This document shows, piece by piece, positions 29,783-41,911 of a stretch of 64,000 bases of DNA. A program made the position numbers and the translations under genes. The notes beneath the pieces are model-generated. The model was not told where the DNA came from. It was given only the letters and a program-made list of their open reading frames with translations, and searched no databases. Numbering within the stretch: the first letter of the stretch is position 1; each line of letters begins with the position of its first letter. Origin of the DNA: Adiantum capillus-veneris (taxonomy: Eukaryota > Streptophyta > Polypodiopsida > Polypodiales > Pteridaceae); assembly GCA_014529385.2 (NCBI GenBank), contig CM043962.1, positions 51,665,905-51,729,904 of the forward strand, in the 5' to 3' direction.

Positions 29783-30887
29783 TGTCACGTGACACATCCC
29801 AACCCTATGTGTCCGTGGACAAGCTACACCACAGCAGGGTTCAGTCAGTTTAGATTAGCAGTGATTTGGCACTTTTGTGAGTCTATTCGTAGACCATGCA
29901 TGCCCAGTCACTTAGCATAGATGCATATCCTCCGGTTGCACACAGCATGATCATCGGAATTCCCATCAGAATCCATTAGCATCAGTTAGGGGAATTTTCC
30001 AGTGCATTTAGCCTATTTTCCTATTTTTGGTTATTTTCACTTATTATTTTTAAGTGACTTTCCAACAAAAGTAGGTAGGGCAATTTTGCTAAGTTTCTAT
30101 ATAAGCAAACCCAAGTTAGCACTAAATGGCAGAAGAGGCAGCAGGAGCACCTTGCTCAACAGGCAACTTCTCAACAAGACCAACCCCCGCGACTACTCTG
30201 GCGTTTTCTCCACAGAAGACCTAGCGTTTTTGCATCAGATCAGCCTTGGCGATTTGTGCACAGCAGATCAGCCCCGGCGTCATCACGACACAGCAGATCA
30301 GCCTAGCGTTTTTGCATTTGCAGAACCCCGGCGACAGAAGGACCAATTTCAGCCCGTGGCGTTTTTGGATTTCAGCAGCAAATTAAGACCGGCATTATTC
30401 ACCTAAAGTGTAGCAGATTCAGCCCGTAAAGACCATCAGTTTTCAGCCCTAAGAAACCTCATTTTTCAGCCAAGAAAACGCAGCCAAAACAGTCATTTTC
30501 AGCCACCAAAACAGTCCCGAAATTCAACGATTAGAAGATCTCAGATTTCAGCCATCGTCATCGTCGTCGTCGTCGTCGTCCTCGACCAAGTTGCATAGTC
30601 CATTGCATACGCATTGTACACCTTTGTGCAATCAAAGAATAGACCACTCTCGCCGACGAGAGTGGGGCCTTCGGAGGAGGGTTTTACAACCTCTCGGTGT
30701 CGTATCTCTTCTCTCTCCTTCTCTCAGTCTCATTCACTTGCACGCACAATCCACTCACTTTGTTCGTGATCATAGCACTCTCCACCAGACGGAAAACTCT
30801 CTCTTTCCATAAGAACTAAAAGGAACCTTGAGCAGTAAAGATCACTAATCTTGAGAAAATACAACATTCATTCCATTGCACCTTACA
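29783..30887 (+). mobile_element. Solo LTR, family B, plus orientation
   Basis: A 1,105-bp LTR, the only family B copy in plus orientation: starts TGTCACGTGACACATCC and ends GCACCTTACA. It is flanked by the perfect duplication TAAGG. A TATA box (TATATAAG) lies at 30098-30105. The downstream R/U5 (about 750 bp) is built of degenerate CAGATCAGCC..GCGTTTTTGCA repeats. Confidence 0.94.
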
Positions 30888-31240
30888 TAAGGATACTACC
30901 TGCAAGCCTAGTGACTTCCAAGATAGGATATCAACCTGAGTACCAACTAAGAGTGTAGAGGTCGGCCACAAAAAGTAGCTTAATGTGCAAAGGCCGGTCC
31001 AATTTAAAAGGCATCCCAAAAAACACCTAAAAGTAAGCAATCCAAATACTATCATAGTCACTTGGTTCCTCCTGCAAAGGTCAATTCAATAGAGACAATA
31101 TTTTCACAACAAATTCTAACTAGAATAGGTACAAGTTTAAGTGAGGGACCAAACCGCCTTGGTAAACCATGCTAGGGATAGCATTAAGTGAAGTGCATCC
31201 TTTTAGTGAGGTGATGTTTGGCCATAAGTCAACCAGGAGT

Positions 31241-31242
<2 letters not shown>
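30888..31242. other. Host-like DNA, nothing recognised
   Basis: About 355 bp between the solo LTR and the (GT)n tract. No coding or repeat signal seen. Confidence 0.4.

Positions 31243-31281
<39 letters not shown>
31243..31281. repeat. (GT)n tract at the 5' end of L-GT LINE 1
   Basis: About 19 GT units. The LINE 5' UTR starts directly after it. Confidence 0.95.
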
Positions 31282-31282
<1 letters not shown>

Positions 31283-31497
31283 GCGTAGGTCTAAGTCTTT
31301 GCATTAGTAGTTTGTCAGAAATAAGGATTTTCCAGCTTCGCATTTGTACAAAGATTGAAAGTCAGGTGTACATATTGTGTAAGGCCTTTTTTTGCTTCAG
31401 TGGACTTCTCTCCAGCTCTCCTCAATTTCGGTGCTCCCAGAAAATTGTATGACAGATTCTATAACATCTGCCCTTTGCTCTCACAAGCGCAGGAAAA

Positions 31498-32690
31498 TGG
31501 TCGCAGAGTCCTCGAAAATGGGCAAAATCCGAGCTTGCTTGCTCGAGGATTTTGAGGATGCCAGGAACGCTTGGGAGGGTCAAGAACCCCCCACGGAGGT
31601 GCTTATTCCAATTCAAGCCCTCATGGACCCAGTGGCCCAGTATGCTCTCAATGCGGTCATTTTGTTTCTCCCGGGCAAGATGCCCACTACGCACGATGTG
31701 GGCCAGTGGGTCGATTTCCTTCTTAAACCTCAGGCAATCCGAGGAGTGTATTTTGGAGCCACAGGCTTCGATGAGGTTTTGTTGGCCGACACTGATGCGC
31801 GCAACATGTTGTTGGAATCATCTCCCTTGTATTTGGGAACGCAAATGACACATATACTGCCATGGGCCCTCACTAAAGACTAACAAAGCCTCATCCGTCA
31901 TAAGTGTCCACTTTGGGTGGAGATAGTTGATTTCCCGCATACATGGCGAAACTTTCTCCCTATGCTTCCTTCTCGTTTGGATAAAGTGATATGTCGTCCC
32001 AAACTTGATGCAAACACGAATTGGTTTTGTGTGCTTTGGGATACACATGTTCCTACCCTTGCATGCATTACGGTCAACTCGGGTGACCCTCTCATTGGAA
32101 AACGCCCGAAAATTTGCCAACTCCTGTTTTCGCAGTGGGAAATTTGGTCACATGCAATCTGAATGTCGTGAGCCAAATTTGCAGTATCCTCCTTTGGCAA
32201 TTCCAGAGCTTGCGGTTCCCTCTCAGAAAGAGGTCCCTAATCCTAGATCATCTTCTATTGGGAACTCTACCTTGACTACTACTCTGCCTCTGGATAAAGG
32301 TAAAGCCAAATTTGCCGCCTCCCCAAGCACCCCGAGTAAGGGAAAGGCTACAATTACCCAAGAGGCCAGGACTCAGGGAAAGCTTGTGGATTCACATGAA
32401 GGATCTCCTTGGGAGACCCCCAAGAAGACTGTTAAAGCACGATTACCGCTTTCCCCTCGCAATTATGTACCCCCTGCGGTGAAATTTGCGGTGCAAAACC
32501 CCCTTCCTTGTAATGACAATCGCTCACTTGTGGAAGCATGGAACAAGGCGGCGCACTCTTATAGAGATGCAGTGCTTCATGGGGTTTCTTCATCCCTTGC
32601 TGGCGCTGCTTCCCCTGATACAGGCTTACAGGATACTCTAGTCGAAACACGGTTGGTTGATGTTGATGTGCCTATGGGCACGTCAACTTA
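31498..32690 (+). pseudogene. L-GT LINE 1 ORF1 (DUF4283-like, CCHC knuckle)
   Basis: Starts MVAESSKMGKIRACLLEDFE. It includes GKMPTTHDVGQWVDFLLKPQ and GATGFDEVLLADTDARNMLL, the DUF4283-type nucleic-acid-binding core of plant LINE ORF1. A TAA at 31881-31883 replaces a Tyr codon kept in copy 2. A frameshift near 32100 precedes the knuckle, read as SCFRSGKFGHMQSEC, with one Cys mutated to Ser. A Ser/Pro/Lys-rich tail ends at TAG. It would coat the LINE RNA. Confidence 0.82.
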
Positions 32691-32727
32691 GTCACCTTCT
32701 TTCTCTTGCCTTGTACATACTCTTGGA

Positions 32728-35700
32728 ATGCATAGTCGTGTTAAATGCATCTCATACAATGTGTGCGGGTTATGCAACCCTGTAAAGTGGCGATTAACCT
32801 GGTACTATGAACATACATGTAAGGCAAATATCGTTGTTTTGCAAGAAAACAATCAACATGAGTTTGTTAAGCAATGCTTGTACTTTGTGGGTTACTAGAT
32901 TGCGGATGCTGGTTTGACGAGCTTTTCAGGTGTTTTGATGATGGTTAGGCATGAGCTGCAACCAGTTCTTGCATACAATGATTCGGCAGGTCGCTGGATA
33001 GTGGTTCAATGTATGATTAATGGCCAGGTGTTTGAATTTGGGGAGGTCTATGCGCATACAGCCTCCGGTCAACTGACTGCTTTATGGCGTGATATGTCTT
33101 CACATCCATGGCTCTCCAATGCCGTGTTTTGTGGTGATTTTAATAATTCCCCTGCACCTTTCGATAACACTACAAGTCACTCGCACATGTTAGGGGTGGA
33201 AATGCAAGCTTGGACAGATTTTGTTGCACACACACAGATGTTGGATTTGTGCAATCTATTGCATCCGAATGTTTCTGGATACACTTTTCGGCATAATGCT
33301 CAATCCTCGTATCGTGCAAGATTAGATCGGTGGTATGTCCTGCATGTGCAACAATATGATGAATTTGTATGTGAGATGAGCATTGATCACACATTGTTGT
33401 CGTCCGATCTTGCATTTTGGGGTCTACACTGTGATCAAAACCTCTCTCAGAAACGTTTACTACACATCAATAATGCCTACCTCTCTCATGAGGCATTTCA
33501 AGAGATGATTTATCAGGTTATTCCCCCTTTGGTTGCCCAGATGTATCTTGACTCTGATATTGCTTGGTATTGTTTTGTTGTGCGAGTGCAATGTGTAATT
33601 CAAGATTATGGCAAGCACCATATGCATCAGTTACGAGGAGATGTTGAGGATGCCAAATTAGTGTATCAAAAGCTCCAACTTTTGGCTGATATGCGCTCAT
33701 TGACTGAAGGTGAGCTTATAGCGTTATGTCAAGCCCAAGTACGCCTGCAACATAATGATAAACGCAAACTTGATAAATGGCAGACTCGAGCTCGACATAG
33801 AGCCTTTGTGGATAAAGGTTGCGCCTCGCAACAATTTTTTAAGCACTTGCAATCATTCCAAGGCTTCTCAAACCATCAAGAGAGTTATGCGTAGCTCAGG
33901 CTCTTGGACAACCTCTAAACGTGACCTTGCTGATGCCATGGTTTTGAACTTTGGAGGAGTATTTGCTGCTCCACCTCCGATTTCTATTGAAATTCATCAT
34001 GCACATCAACGTTTGTTGTCTACGGTGCTTCCGATTCTCTCGCCCATTGATGCCCAAGCCATGGAAGTTGACTTTACTGAATTGCATTCATCTTTGCTTG
34101 CTCTCGATAGATGGCGCTCCCCTGGTTGGGATGGCCTCACAGTGGAGTTTTTTATTTCCTTCTGGGAGCCCTTGAGAGAGCCTTTGCTCTATATGATGAA
34201 TGCTGCATGGAGTAAGCAAAATTTGCCATCATCCTGGAAGGAAGGATTGCTGAAATTATTACCCAAGCAGGCACTTTGTGAGCAGTTCTCTCATTGGCGT
34301 CTGATCACTCTCATGCCGGTTGTATATAAGATCTTATATTGTGCATCGCATCAAGGAGCCTCTTCTTGCAAGTATTCATCCGGCTCAATATGGCTTTATC
34401 CCCCGTCGTCAGATCACAGACACTTTGGCTAATGTTTTGATTGGCATGGAATATGTTAAATACACCCAACAAGATGTGCTAGTGATGCAGGTCGACATTG
34501 AAAAGGCCTTTGATACAGTGCAATGGGATTTTATAGCTGACACAATGCGGGCCCTTGGATTTGTTCATAGGTTATCTAATGTGGTCTATTTCTTGTATGC
34601 CCATAGTATGTCTTCACGCCTTCTTGACCGGGAGTTGACTGACCCTTGGCCGCTTGGGTGTTCTGCTCGCCAAGGTTGCCCCCTTAGTGCCTTACTATAT
34701 GCTATTGCCACCTACCCGATGTTGATGTATTTGGATCAGTTGGTTTCACTTGGTCATCTTCACGGATTGCAGCTACCCTCTGGAAATGACTTTATTGGGG
34801 AGGCTTATGCTGATGACTCGTTATTTATGCCCCGCGATCATCAAAATGACATGCACGTGGTCATGCAGGCATTGGATACTTTTGGGCTTGCGGCAAGCCT
34901 TAGAGTTAATTTCCGAAAATCCAAACTCTTGCCCCTCAATGCACGAGAATGGCACCATCTTCTATGGCATGGGGATATTCTGGATCCGCATGTCATTGTT
35001 CGTCACTTGGGGTACTCTATTGGATGGCAAATCATTGCAACCCAGCAAGTGGATTGGGTTATACAACGCCTAGATGTCAAATTGCAGTATTGGAAATTGT
35101 CCACATGGCCTTTGCATGTTCGTCTCCGAATAGTTCAAAGCATCGTGATGGCCTATGTTCAATTTTACTTGTCGTTGTTGCATTGGCCTTGTCATTGCTG
35201 ATGTCCTATATTTTATCTCATCTATGGCGCATTGATTCTCGTAAGAAAGGGCTCCGTTTACTTTCAATGGAGAAGCTTTGCACTCCGAAGCGTTTTGGAG
35301 GATTAAATATTTTGGACCTTCGCCGCCATCATCTTGCGAGGAAGGCCATGTTATTACCTACCCTTGTGCGGCAATCCCAACCTTGGACTCTCGCGATAGC
35401 CTCGCTGTGTCATCGTGTTACCACTTTCGCCTTTGGTCACTGGAAGACGTCACTCTGGGAGACTGTATTTGGCAAGATGATCGGTTGTATTCCTGGTTGT
35501 TCACTTACTTCTGCTTTGCTTGATGCTTGGAAAGCCGTTACGGCTCATCTTTCATGGAATAACAAGCAACCAAAAGATGGGAATTCGTGGCACCTTGAAA
35601 GTCTTCGTTGGAGCCGAGCTTTTGCTCTTACTCTTGTAGACCGGTCGCCACGCCAAGCTTACCTTCCTTTCCTGTCGTGGCGTGTGCACGGTGGATGATG

Positions 35701-36540
35701 TGGTCGACATATATGGCAATTTCATTCGTTACCCTCAAGCGGCTTTACACTTTGGTTTGGGTGTGCATTATCGTCCGTTTTGGGGTGAGTTTGAGCGCAT
35801 GTTGGCTGACTTCCTGTCCGTTCCATCGGTGGCAATTGGATGCCGTATGTTGGATTGGACATTATGGGACACACCTTTTGTTGACTTTTCTGCCCGCAAG
35901 GTTTATGCTTCTCTACTGCCTCGGTCTTGGCTAGCTGACCATTGTAATGCATTATGGTCTTTGCACAAATGCGATCGATGGTGGAGGAATGCTCTTACTA
36001 CAATTTGGAAGAGTCGTTTGCCTCTCAAGGAACCTTTGTTTTTATGGCGCTGCTTGCTGGGAGTGCTCCCTGTTGGATCCTTCCTTAGTGCGCGTCACAT
36101 CAGCTCTTCTCGTTGTGTCAGATGTTCGGCCTCTAACGAGACGATCAGACACCTGCTTTGGGATTGTCACTTTACCAGAGCCTTCCTGAACCGGATATCC
36201 GCTTGTATGCGTCTCCGTTTTCCATCGGCAGTTTTCCACAGACGCTTTTGGCTCTTCGGCCTTCTCTCATATCCCCTTCAGCAATTTGCAGTCTTCTTCA
36301 CCTGGGTCAGGTTTTGGTCGCTATGGTTCGTATGGCGCCAACACAACTTTCACCTATTGCATCAGCAAGATGTGGATCCCTTTCCTCTGTTCCGGATTTC
36401 ACTTGGGCAATCCTTACACTTTGCCCTTGATGTTGGGGACATATCCTTGTGTGCTTTTGATACCTTCCCCTCTCAGAACACCTCTGTGTTCTACTTTGTA
36501 TTCGATCTTTCTCATGGGTTTTCCTCATGTTGAGATTTCC
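32728..36540 (+). pseudogene. L-GT LINE 1 ORF2 (endonuclease-RT-zf-RVT)
   Basis: Endonuclease: CISYNVCGLC, VVLQENN, FCGDFNNSPA and SIDHTLLSSD supply the catalytic Asn, Glu, Asp-Asn and Asp-His positions. RT: WRLITLMPVVYKI, AQYGFIPRRQITDTLANV, MQVDIEKAFDTVQW (motif A), RQGCPLSALLY and AYADDSLF (motif C). A C-terminal zf-RVT domain follows (KEPLFLWRCLLGVLPVGSFL, then RCVRCSASNETIRHLLWDC). Stops or shifts occur at 32897, 33893, near 34340, 35199 and near 35690. Confidence 0.9.
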
Positions 36541-36575
36541 CATCTGTAAATAATCCAAGATTTACAACAAAAAAA

Positions 36576-36589
36576 TGTGTGTGTGTGTG
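36576..36589. repeat. (TG)n tract between the two L-GT LINEs
   Basis: Seven TG units joining the 3' tail of LINE 1 to the 5' end of LINE 2. Confidence 0.9.
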
Positions 36590-36799
36590 GGGTGAGCAGG
36601 CGCAAAGTTAGGGTTACACTTAGGGTTTCGGTCCAGCCTGTAGAGGCTTCCTGCAAGTAAGCGGCTTTGCCATTGGACTGTAGCCCATTAGGGTTTCCAG
36701 GGTGCAGGCAGCGATCCTCTCATTTTGATCGGCCACATGAAAACAGACATCTACACTTATAAGAGTCGCAAAGAGATGTAGACGTCTACGGAGGATGCC

Positions 36800-37915
36800 A
36801 TGTCCATCATCAAAAAATGTTTGAGTGAGGATTTTGACTATGCTCGCAAAGCTTGGGATGGTCATACTCCTGATAAAGAAGTGCTTATTCCCGTGCAGGA
36901 GCTGATGGATCCTGTCGCACAATATACTCTTAATGCACTAATCCATTTTTTTCCCGGCAAGATGCCTACTGCTCAAGATGTGGGACAGTGGGTGGATTTT
37001 CTTCTCAAACGTGAAGCAATGAGAGGTGTTTACTTTGGAGCGCGAAGATTCTACGAAGTTTTGTTGATCGACTCTGAAGCCAGAGATACACTTCTTGAAA
37101 TGTCCCCTTTGTTTTTTAATACCCAGATGACTCATGTTTTGCCTTGGGCCCTCACCAGAGATTATCAGAGTTTGATTCGTCATAAATGCCCGGTGTGGGT
37201 TGAGGTGGAGGATTTTCCTCGAACATTGTGCCATTTTCTCCCGTTGTTAGCCTCGCGACTGGGAAAGGTCATTTGTCCCCCGAAATTAGATGCAAACACA
37301 AATCATTTCTGCATCTTATGGGATACAGATATTCCCACGCCTACTGGTATTTATGTAAATTCAAGGGATCCTTTGGTGGCAAACGACCTTTTAAACTGAA
37401 ATGGGGTAAATTTGCCAATTCATGCTTTCGTTGTGGTAAGTTCAGACATATGCAGTCCGAATGCCCTGAGCCGAATTTACAACCTCCTCCTTCAGCGGTT
37501 CCAACCTCGCAATCCATCCCGCTTGCAAAGTTGCCACCTATGCATAGATCTCTTGGAACGGCGGTTTCTACATCGCCTTCATCGGCAGATAAAGGGAAGG
37601 GGAAGCAATCTACGACTATCGCCAGGGAAAGCTATAAACACAGATGCATGGATGGTCCCTAAGAAACCTGTTAAGCTTCGAACTCCATCTTCTTCACGTA
37701 ATTATGTACCGTAGCCAAAGATTGTGGGTCAATGCAGACTCCCCTTGTAATGACAATAAATCTCTGGCAGCAGCATGGGATAAAGTAGTTCGCTCCTATA
37801 AGGATGTGGTTACAGATGAAGCTTCTGGCTCGGATCTGCATCCTGGGCCAAGTCAGCCATTAACTTCCCCTTTGCACAGAATGGATAAAGACGTGTCCAT
37901 GGGCATGTCGACCTA
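36800..37915 (+). pseudogene. L-GT LINE 2 ORF1
   Basis: Homologous to copy 1 ORF1. The DUF4283-type core is intact for about 195 codons (GQWVDFLLKREAMRGVYFGA, MTHVLPWALTRDYQSLIRHK). A frameshift follows at about 37390. The knuckle is complete here: CFRCGKFRHMQSEC (C-x2-C-x4-H-x4-C). A second shift near 37660 precedes the short C-terminus (GMST-stop). Confidence 0.82.
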
Positions 37916-37954
37916 GCTCATACTTTCTTTGCCCTTTGTACATATGTGGTGTGA

Positions 37955-40503
37955 TGAATAGTAGTATAATGCATCTCATATAATGTGCGAGGCTTATGCA
38001 ACCCCGACAAGTGGAGGCTAACCTGGCACTTTATACATACATGTAAGGCAAATGTAGTGGTTTTACAGGAACATAATCAGCACGATTATGCTGGATAATG
38101 CTCTTATTTTGCGGGTTATTGGATAGCTTATGCTGGCTTGGCTGGTTTTTCGGGTGTTCTGATGCTAGTTCGTCATGAACTACAGCTGGTTCTTGCTTAC
38201 AATGATCTGGGTGGTCGATGGATGATGATACAATGTATGTTGCATGATCAAGTGTATGAGGTGGGTGGCGTTTATGCGCACACGGCATCTGGGCACAGGG
38301 CTGTCTTGTGGCAAGAGATTAGCTCTTACTCATGGACTTCGAATGCATTACTTTGTGGGGATTTCAATAATGCACCGAATATCTCTGACAATACTACTAG
38401 TCATTCTCATATGCTACAAGCTGAGAGGCAAGCTTGGAGAATCTTAGTGCTTCTATGTACATGCAAGATCTATGGACGTGTTTACATCCTGATGTTTCAG
38501 GCTTCACTTTTCAGCATAATGCGCGCTCTTCTTACTGTGCACGATTGGACCGCTGAAATTTAATGAATTCGCAAGGGTATGATGAGTTTGTCTGTGAGAT
38601 GAGAATTGATTGTACATTGATGTTATTTGATCATGCTCCAATTATTTTGACCTTGCAATTCGGCCCGCCAGCGTGTGATTAGCCTCTTCCTCGGAAGCGT
38701 CTACTGCATATGAATAATGCTTATCTTTCTCATGACCGCTTTCGAGATATGGTTAATGAGGTCATTCCTCCACTCTGTGATCAGATGCATTATGACCCAA
38801 ATACTGCATGGTATCGTTTTGTCATACATATCCAATGCGTTATCCGAGATTATGGTAAGCAGTACATGCGCCAGCTGCGCGGGGATGTTCATGAGGCAAA
38901 GTTGGTCCGTCAAAGGCTTCAAGAGTTGGCCGGCTCAAGACCCTTATCGGCTTCACAAGAGGCCGCTCTTTGTCAGGCTCGTCTATGCCTACGTCAGAAT
39001 GGTCAGTGCAAAATTGATAAATGGAAAACTCGTGCTCGCAAATGGGCTCTAATGGATAAGGGTGTGCCTCTAAACAATTCTTCAAACACCTGCATCATAC
39101 TAGACAAACCCAAAGTATTAAGCGGGTTATGCTCCCCTCAGGCTCTTGGACTTCTACCAAACAGGAGCTTGCTGATGCTATGGTTTCTCACTACAGTTCT
39201 GTGTTTGCTGCTCCTCCCTCCGCCTCTACTGAGGCTCACCGAGCGCGGCAATTATTGTTATCTCGAGTGCAGCCAATCCTTTCACCAGAGGATGCTAATT
39301 GTCTTGAGGCAGCATTTACGCTAGATGAGTTACACTTGGCCTTGCTTGCTCTTGGTAGATGGCGTTCCCCTGGCTGGGATGGTCTCACAATTGAATTCTT
39401 CATCTCGTTCCGGGATTCTCTCAAGGAGCCTCTGCTTCTCATGATGAATGCCACTGGGGACGCTCAGCATCTGCCGGAATCTTGGAAAGAGGGTCTTCTT
39501 GTATTGCTACCTAAACGCAAACTCTGCGAGCATTTTTCCCATTGGCGGACTATTACCCTTATGCCCGTCATTCATAAGATTTTGGCCAAAATAATAGTAC
39601 TTCGCATCAAAGATTATCTTTTTACCGGTCTTCATTAGGCGCAGTACGGATTTATCCTTCGTCGCCAAATAATGGACAATTTGGCCAGTATCCTAGTGGG
39701 TATGGAATTTGCTAAGTATACACAACACGATGTGCTGATGATGCAAGTTGACATAGATAAGGCTTTTGACACTATCATCTGGGATTATATTAAGGATGTC
39801 ATGCAGTGTCTTGGATTTGGCCCAAAGTTAGCGCATATTGTGTATTTTTTATACGCTCGCAGTACGACCTCAAGAATCCTTCCAGGCAAAGTGAAAGATT
39901 CTTGGTCTCTTGGATGCTCATTTCGACAAGGCTGCCCGCTTAGTACCTTGTTATTTGCCATTGCTACCCAACCCTCTGCTTTTACACTTGGATCACTTGA
40001 TCTCCCAAGACCGCCTTCATGGATTACATTTGCCTTCAGGCAAGAATTTCATTGGGTAGGCCTATGCAGATGACTCCTTGTTCACGCCCAAGAATACTCT
40101 AGAGGACATGCGCGAAATTATGCATGCGCTGGACTTATTTGGTCTTGTTGCTGGTCTTAAAGTTAACTTCTACAAGTCTAATCTCTTGCCTCTTCACGCA
40201 CAAGCTTGGCATCAGCTTTTGTGGCCTGGAAAGTTTGTGCCTCTGCATGAAATTACCCGACATTTGGGATATCCTATTGGCTAGCAGGTTACTGGCACTC
40301 AACAGATTGAATGGGTTATGCATCATCTCAATATAAAACTCCAATATTGGAAATTGTCTACTTGACCACTACATGTCAGGCTCCGCATTGTACAGAGCAT
40401 CATGATGGCATATGTTCAGTCATATTCCTATTTGCCCTTGTTGCCTTGGCCGCAACACCGACTTACCTTTCTCAGTCGTCTATATTGTTGCATTTATGGC
40501 ATA
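37955..40503 (+). pseudogene. L-GT LINE 2 ORF2, endonuclease and RT part
   Basis: Endonuclease pieces at 38000-38700 (VVVLQEHNQ, LLCGDFNNAPN). RT pieces at 39129-40400 (SHWRTITLMPVIHKILAKII, MQVDIDKAFDTIIWDYIKDV, RQGCPLSTLLF, and a broken ADDSLF at about 40068). More decayed than copy 1, with about ten stops or shifts. It is cut at 40504 by element G with the GCATA duplication. Confidence 0.85.
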
Positions 40504-40921
40504 TGTCACCAGGAGGTGTATTTTTCCTGTTGCCTTCCGTAAATAAGTATTAGATATATTTATTTTATTTTTATTTGTTTGTCCCAAAACCCTTGAAAAG
40601 GTGCAAGTGGACATTGCATGGCCAGTGTGAAACGACTGCAGCCAAATGGGTTTCTCACATCGGAAATCTAGGTCGGTCAGACAGGGACTGCCCGAGCCAG
40701 TTAGCACTGAATTCTGATGAGTATGGAAGCCTGTGTGCGCCAAATGAAGTCTGGGCCACTCGGAAAGTCACTTATAACTTTATAAGTCAGTGGGAACTAG
40801 AGAATTAACTCAAAGGGGCAAACTGGACACTTGGCAGGAGGAGAGCTGCCTGCAGGACACCTCAGCAAGAGGGGGCGCCCAATTTGAGAGAGGAGGCTGA
40901 TTTTTGATCATAAGTGACCTA

Positions 40922-40954
<33 letters not shown>

Positions 40955-41856
40955 TAGTGGGTGCGGTCTACAGCTTTAATGGAAAGCTTGCCTTCTCCTC
41001 TATCTCATGTAGCCCGATGATTTGCTCTCGTGAATCTCTCTCTCCCCTTTGGCACATATGGTAATGCCCCACTAGATGGGCTACTCAGTTGAACATGTAC
41101 AGTTCTCGGGGTTTATGCGCGTTTGCCAAGGCAAGAGCCTTCTGAACAAGAACCGGATTAGCTAATTGCTAATCCCCCACAGGTACGCACAGTTCCATCA
41201 CGAAAGATTGCGAGTTTGGAGAGTTTTCTCAGGTGAAAACTCGTCCAATTCACAGGGGAACTGTCCCATTGCGTGCGGGAGCCCTTGGGACACGCGTAGG
41301 CGTGTTCGCTCCGCTAAAAACAATCCGAAACAGGGAATTACAGCCTGCTGTGTTTTTCTGCAGGTTTAGGGTTTCGCACCTAAACTGCAAGGGAACATCG
41401 GGGGAGCCTCGTGAGAGCCTTGGGATGCGTGTACAGGCTTTTGGGCTCCCAGCAGTGAAAAACAGAGAATTACAGCCCGCTGAATTTCTGTGACAGCTCA
41501 CCAGAAAGCTTCCAGATATCGAGGGAATCCGTCCTAGACAGGAGTTTTTGACCTACAGGGGTTTTTGCGCCATTATGCTGTCGAAATCCGGTCGAAAACC
41601 TGCGTTTTCAGCCCTCGCCAGGTTTGGACATCTTTGTGAAAGCTTGTGCTAAGTGGTCGGATCGTCTACCTTAATTTGAATAAAGAAATACCGAAAGGGG
41701 CGCCAGTCTTTGGGGCCTACAGGGTGTCGGTCTCGTGTGCGCAGTGACATTCTAGTCGCTCGACGCAACTGTGTTCTCTTCCCTTCTCATTGCTCTATGT
41801 AAAGTTAACACGTAATTGAAATAGTACAGCCCTCTACGTTGTACAGGCCGGTTATA
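40504..41856 (+). repeat. 5' LTR of element G (1,353 bp)
   Basis: Starts TGTCACCAGG and ends GGTTATA (TG...TA termini). It contains (GT)n at 40924-40952, a poly(A) signal AATAAA at 41679-41684, and the shared hairpin block at 41691-41714. GCATA precedes it. Confidence 0.9.
41679..41684 (+). terminator. Poly(A) signal in the G LTR
   Basis: AATAAA seven bases upstream of the conserved hairpin block. The same arrangement is seen in the 3' LTR fragment at 45298-45303. Confidence 0.6.
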
Positions 41857-41874
41857 TGGTTCCATCGACGGGAT
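41857..41874 (+). other. Primer-binding site of G, not initiator Met
   Basis: TGGTTCCATCGACGGGAT begins right after the LTR. TGG is right for a tRNA CCA end, but the sequence is not the iMet PBS used by families A and B. The matching tRNA was not identified. Confidence 0.55.
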
Positions 41875-41911
41875 AGTCACTTTTTCTTCAAAAAGTGCAG
41901 CGTGGATTGTT

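Larger units (their letters stand above)
31282..36575 (+). mobile_element. L-GT LINE copy 1 (L1-like), near full length
   Basis: A 5.3-kb LINE with a ~215-bp leader, ORF1 (capsid-like plus CCHC knuckle) and ORF2 (endonuclease, RT, C-terminal zf-RVT domain). It has a short 3' tail (TTTACAACAAAAAAA) and then (TG)n. Both ends abut (GT)n. The coding sequence is broken by a modest number of stops and frameshifts. Confidence 0.92.
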
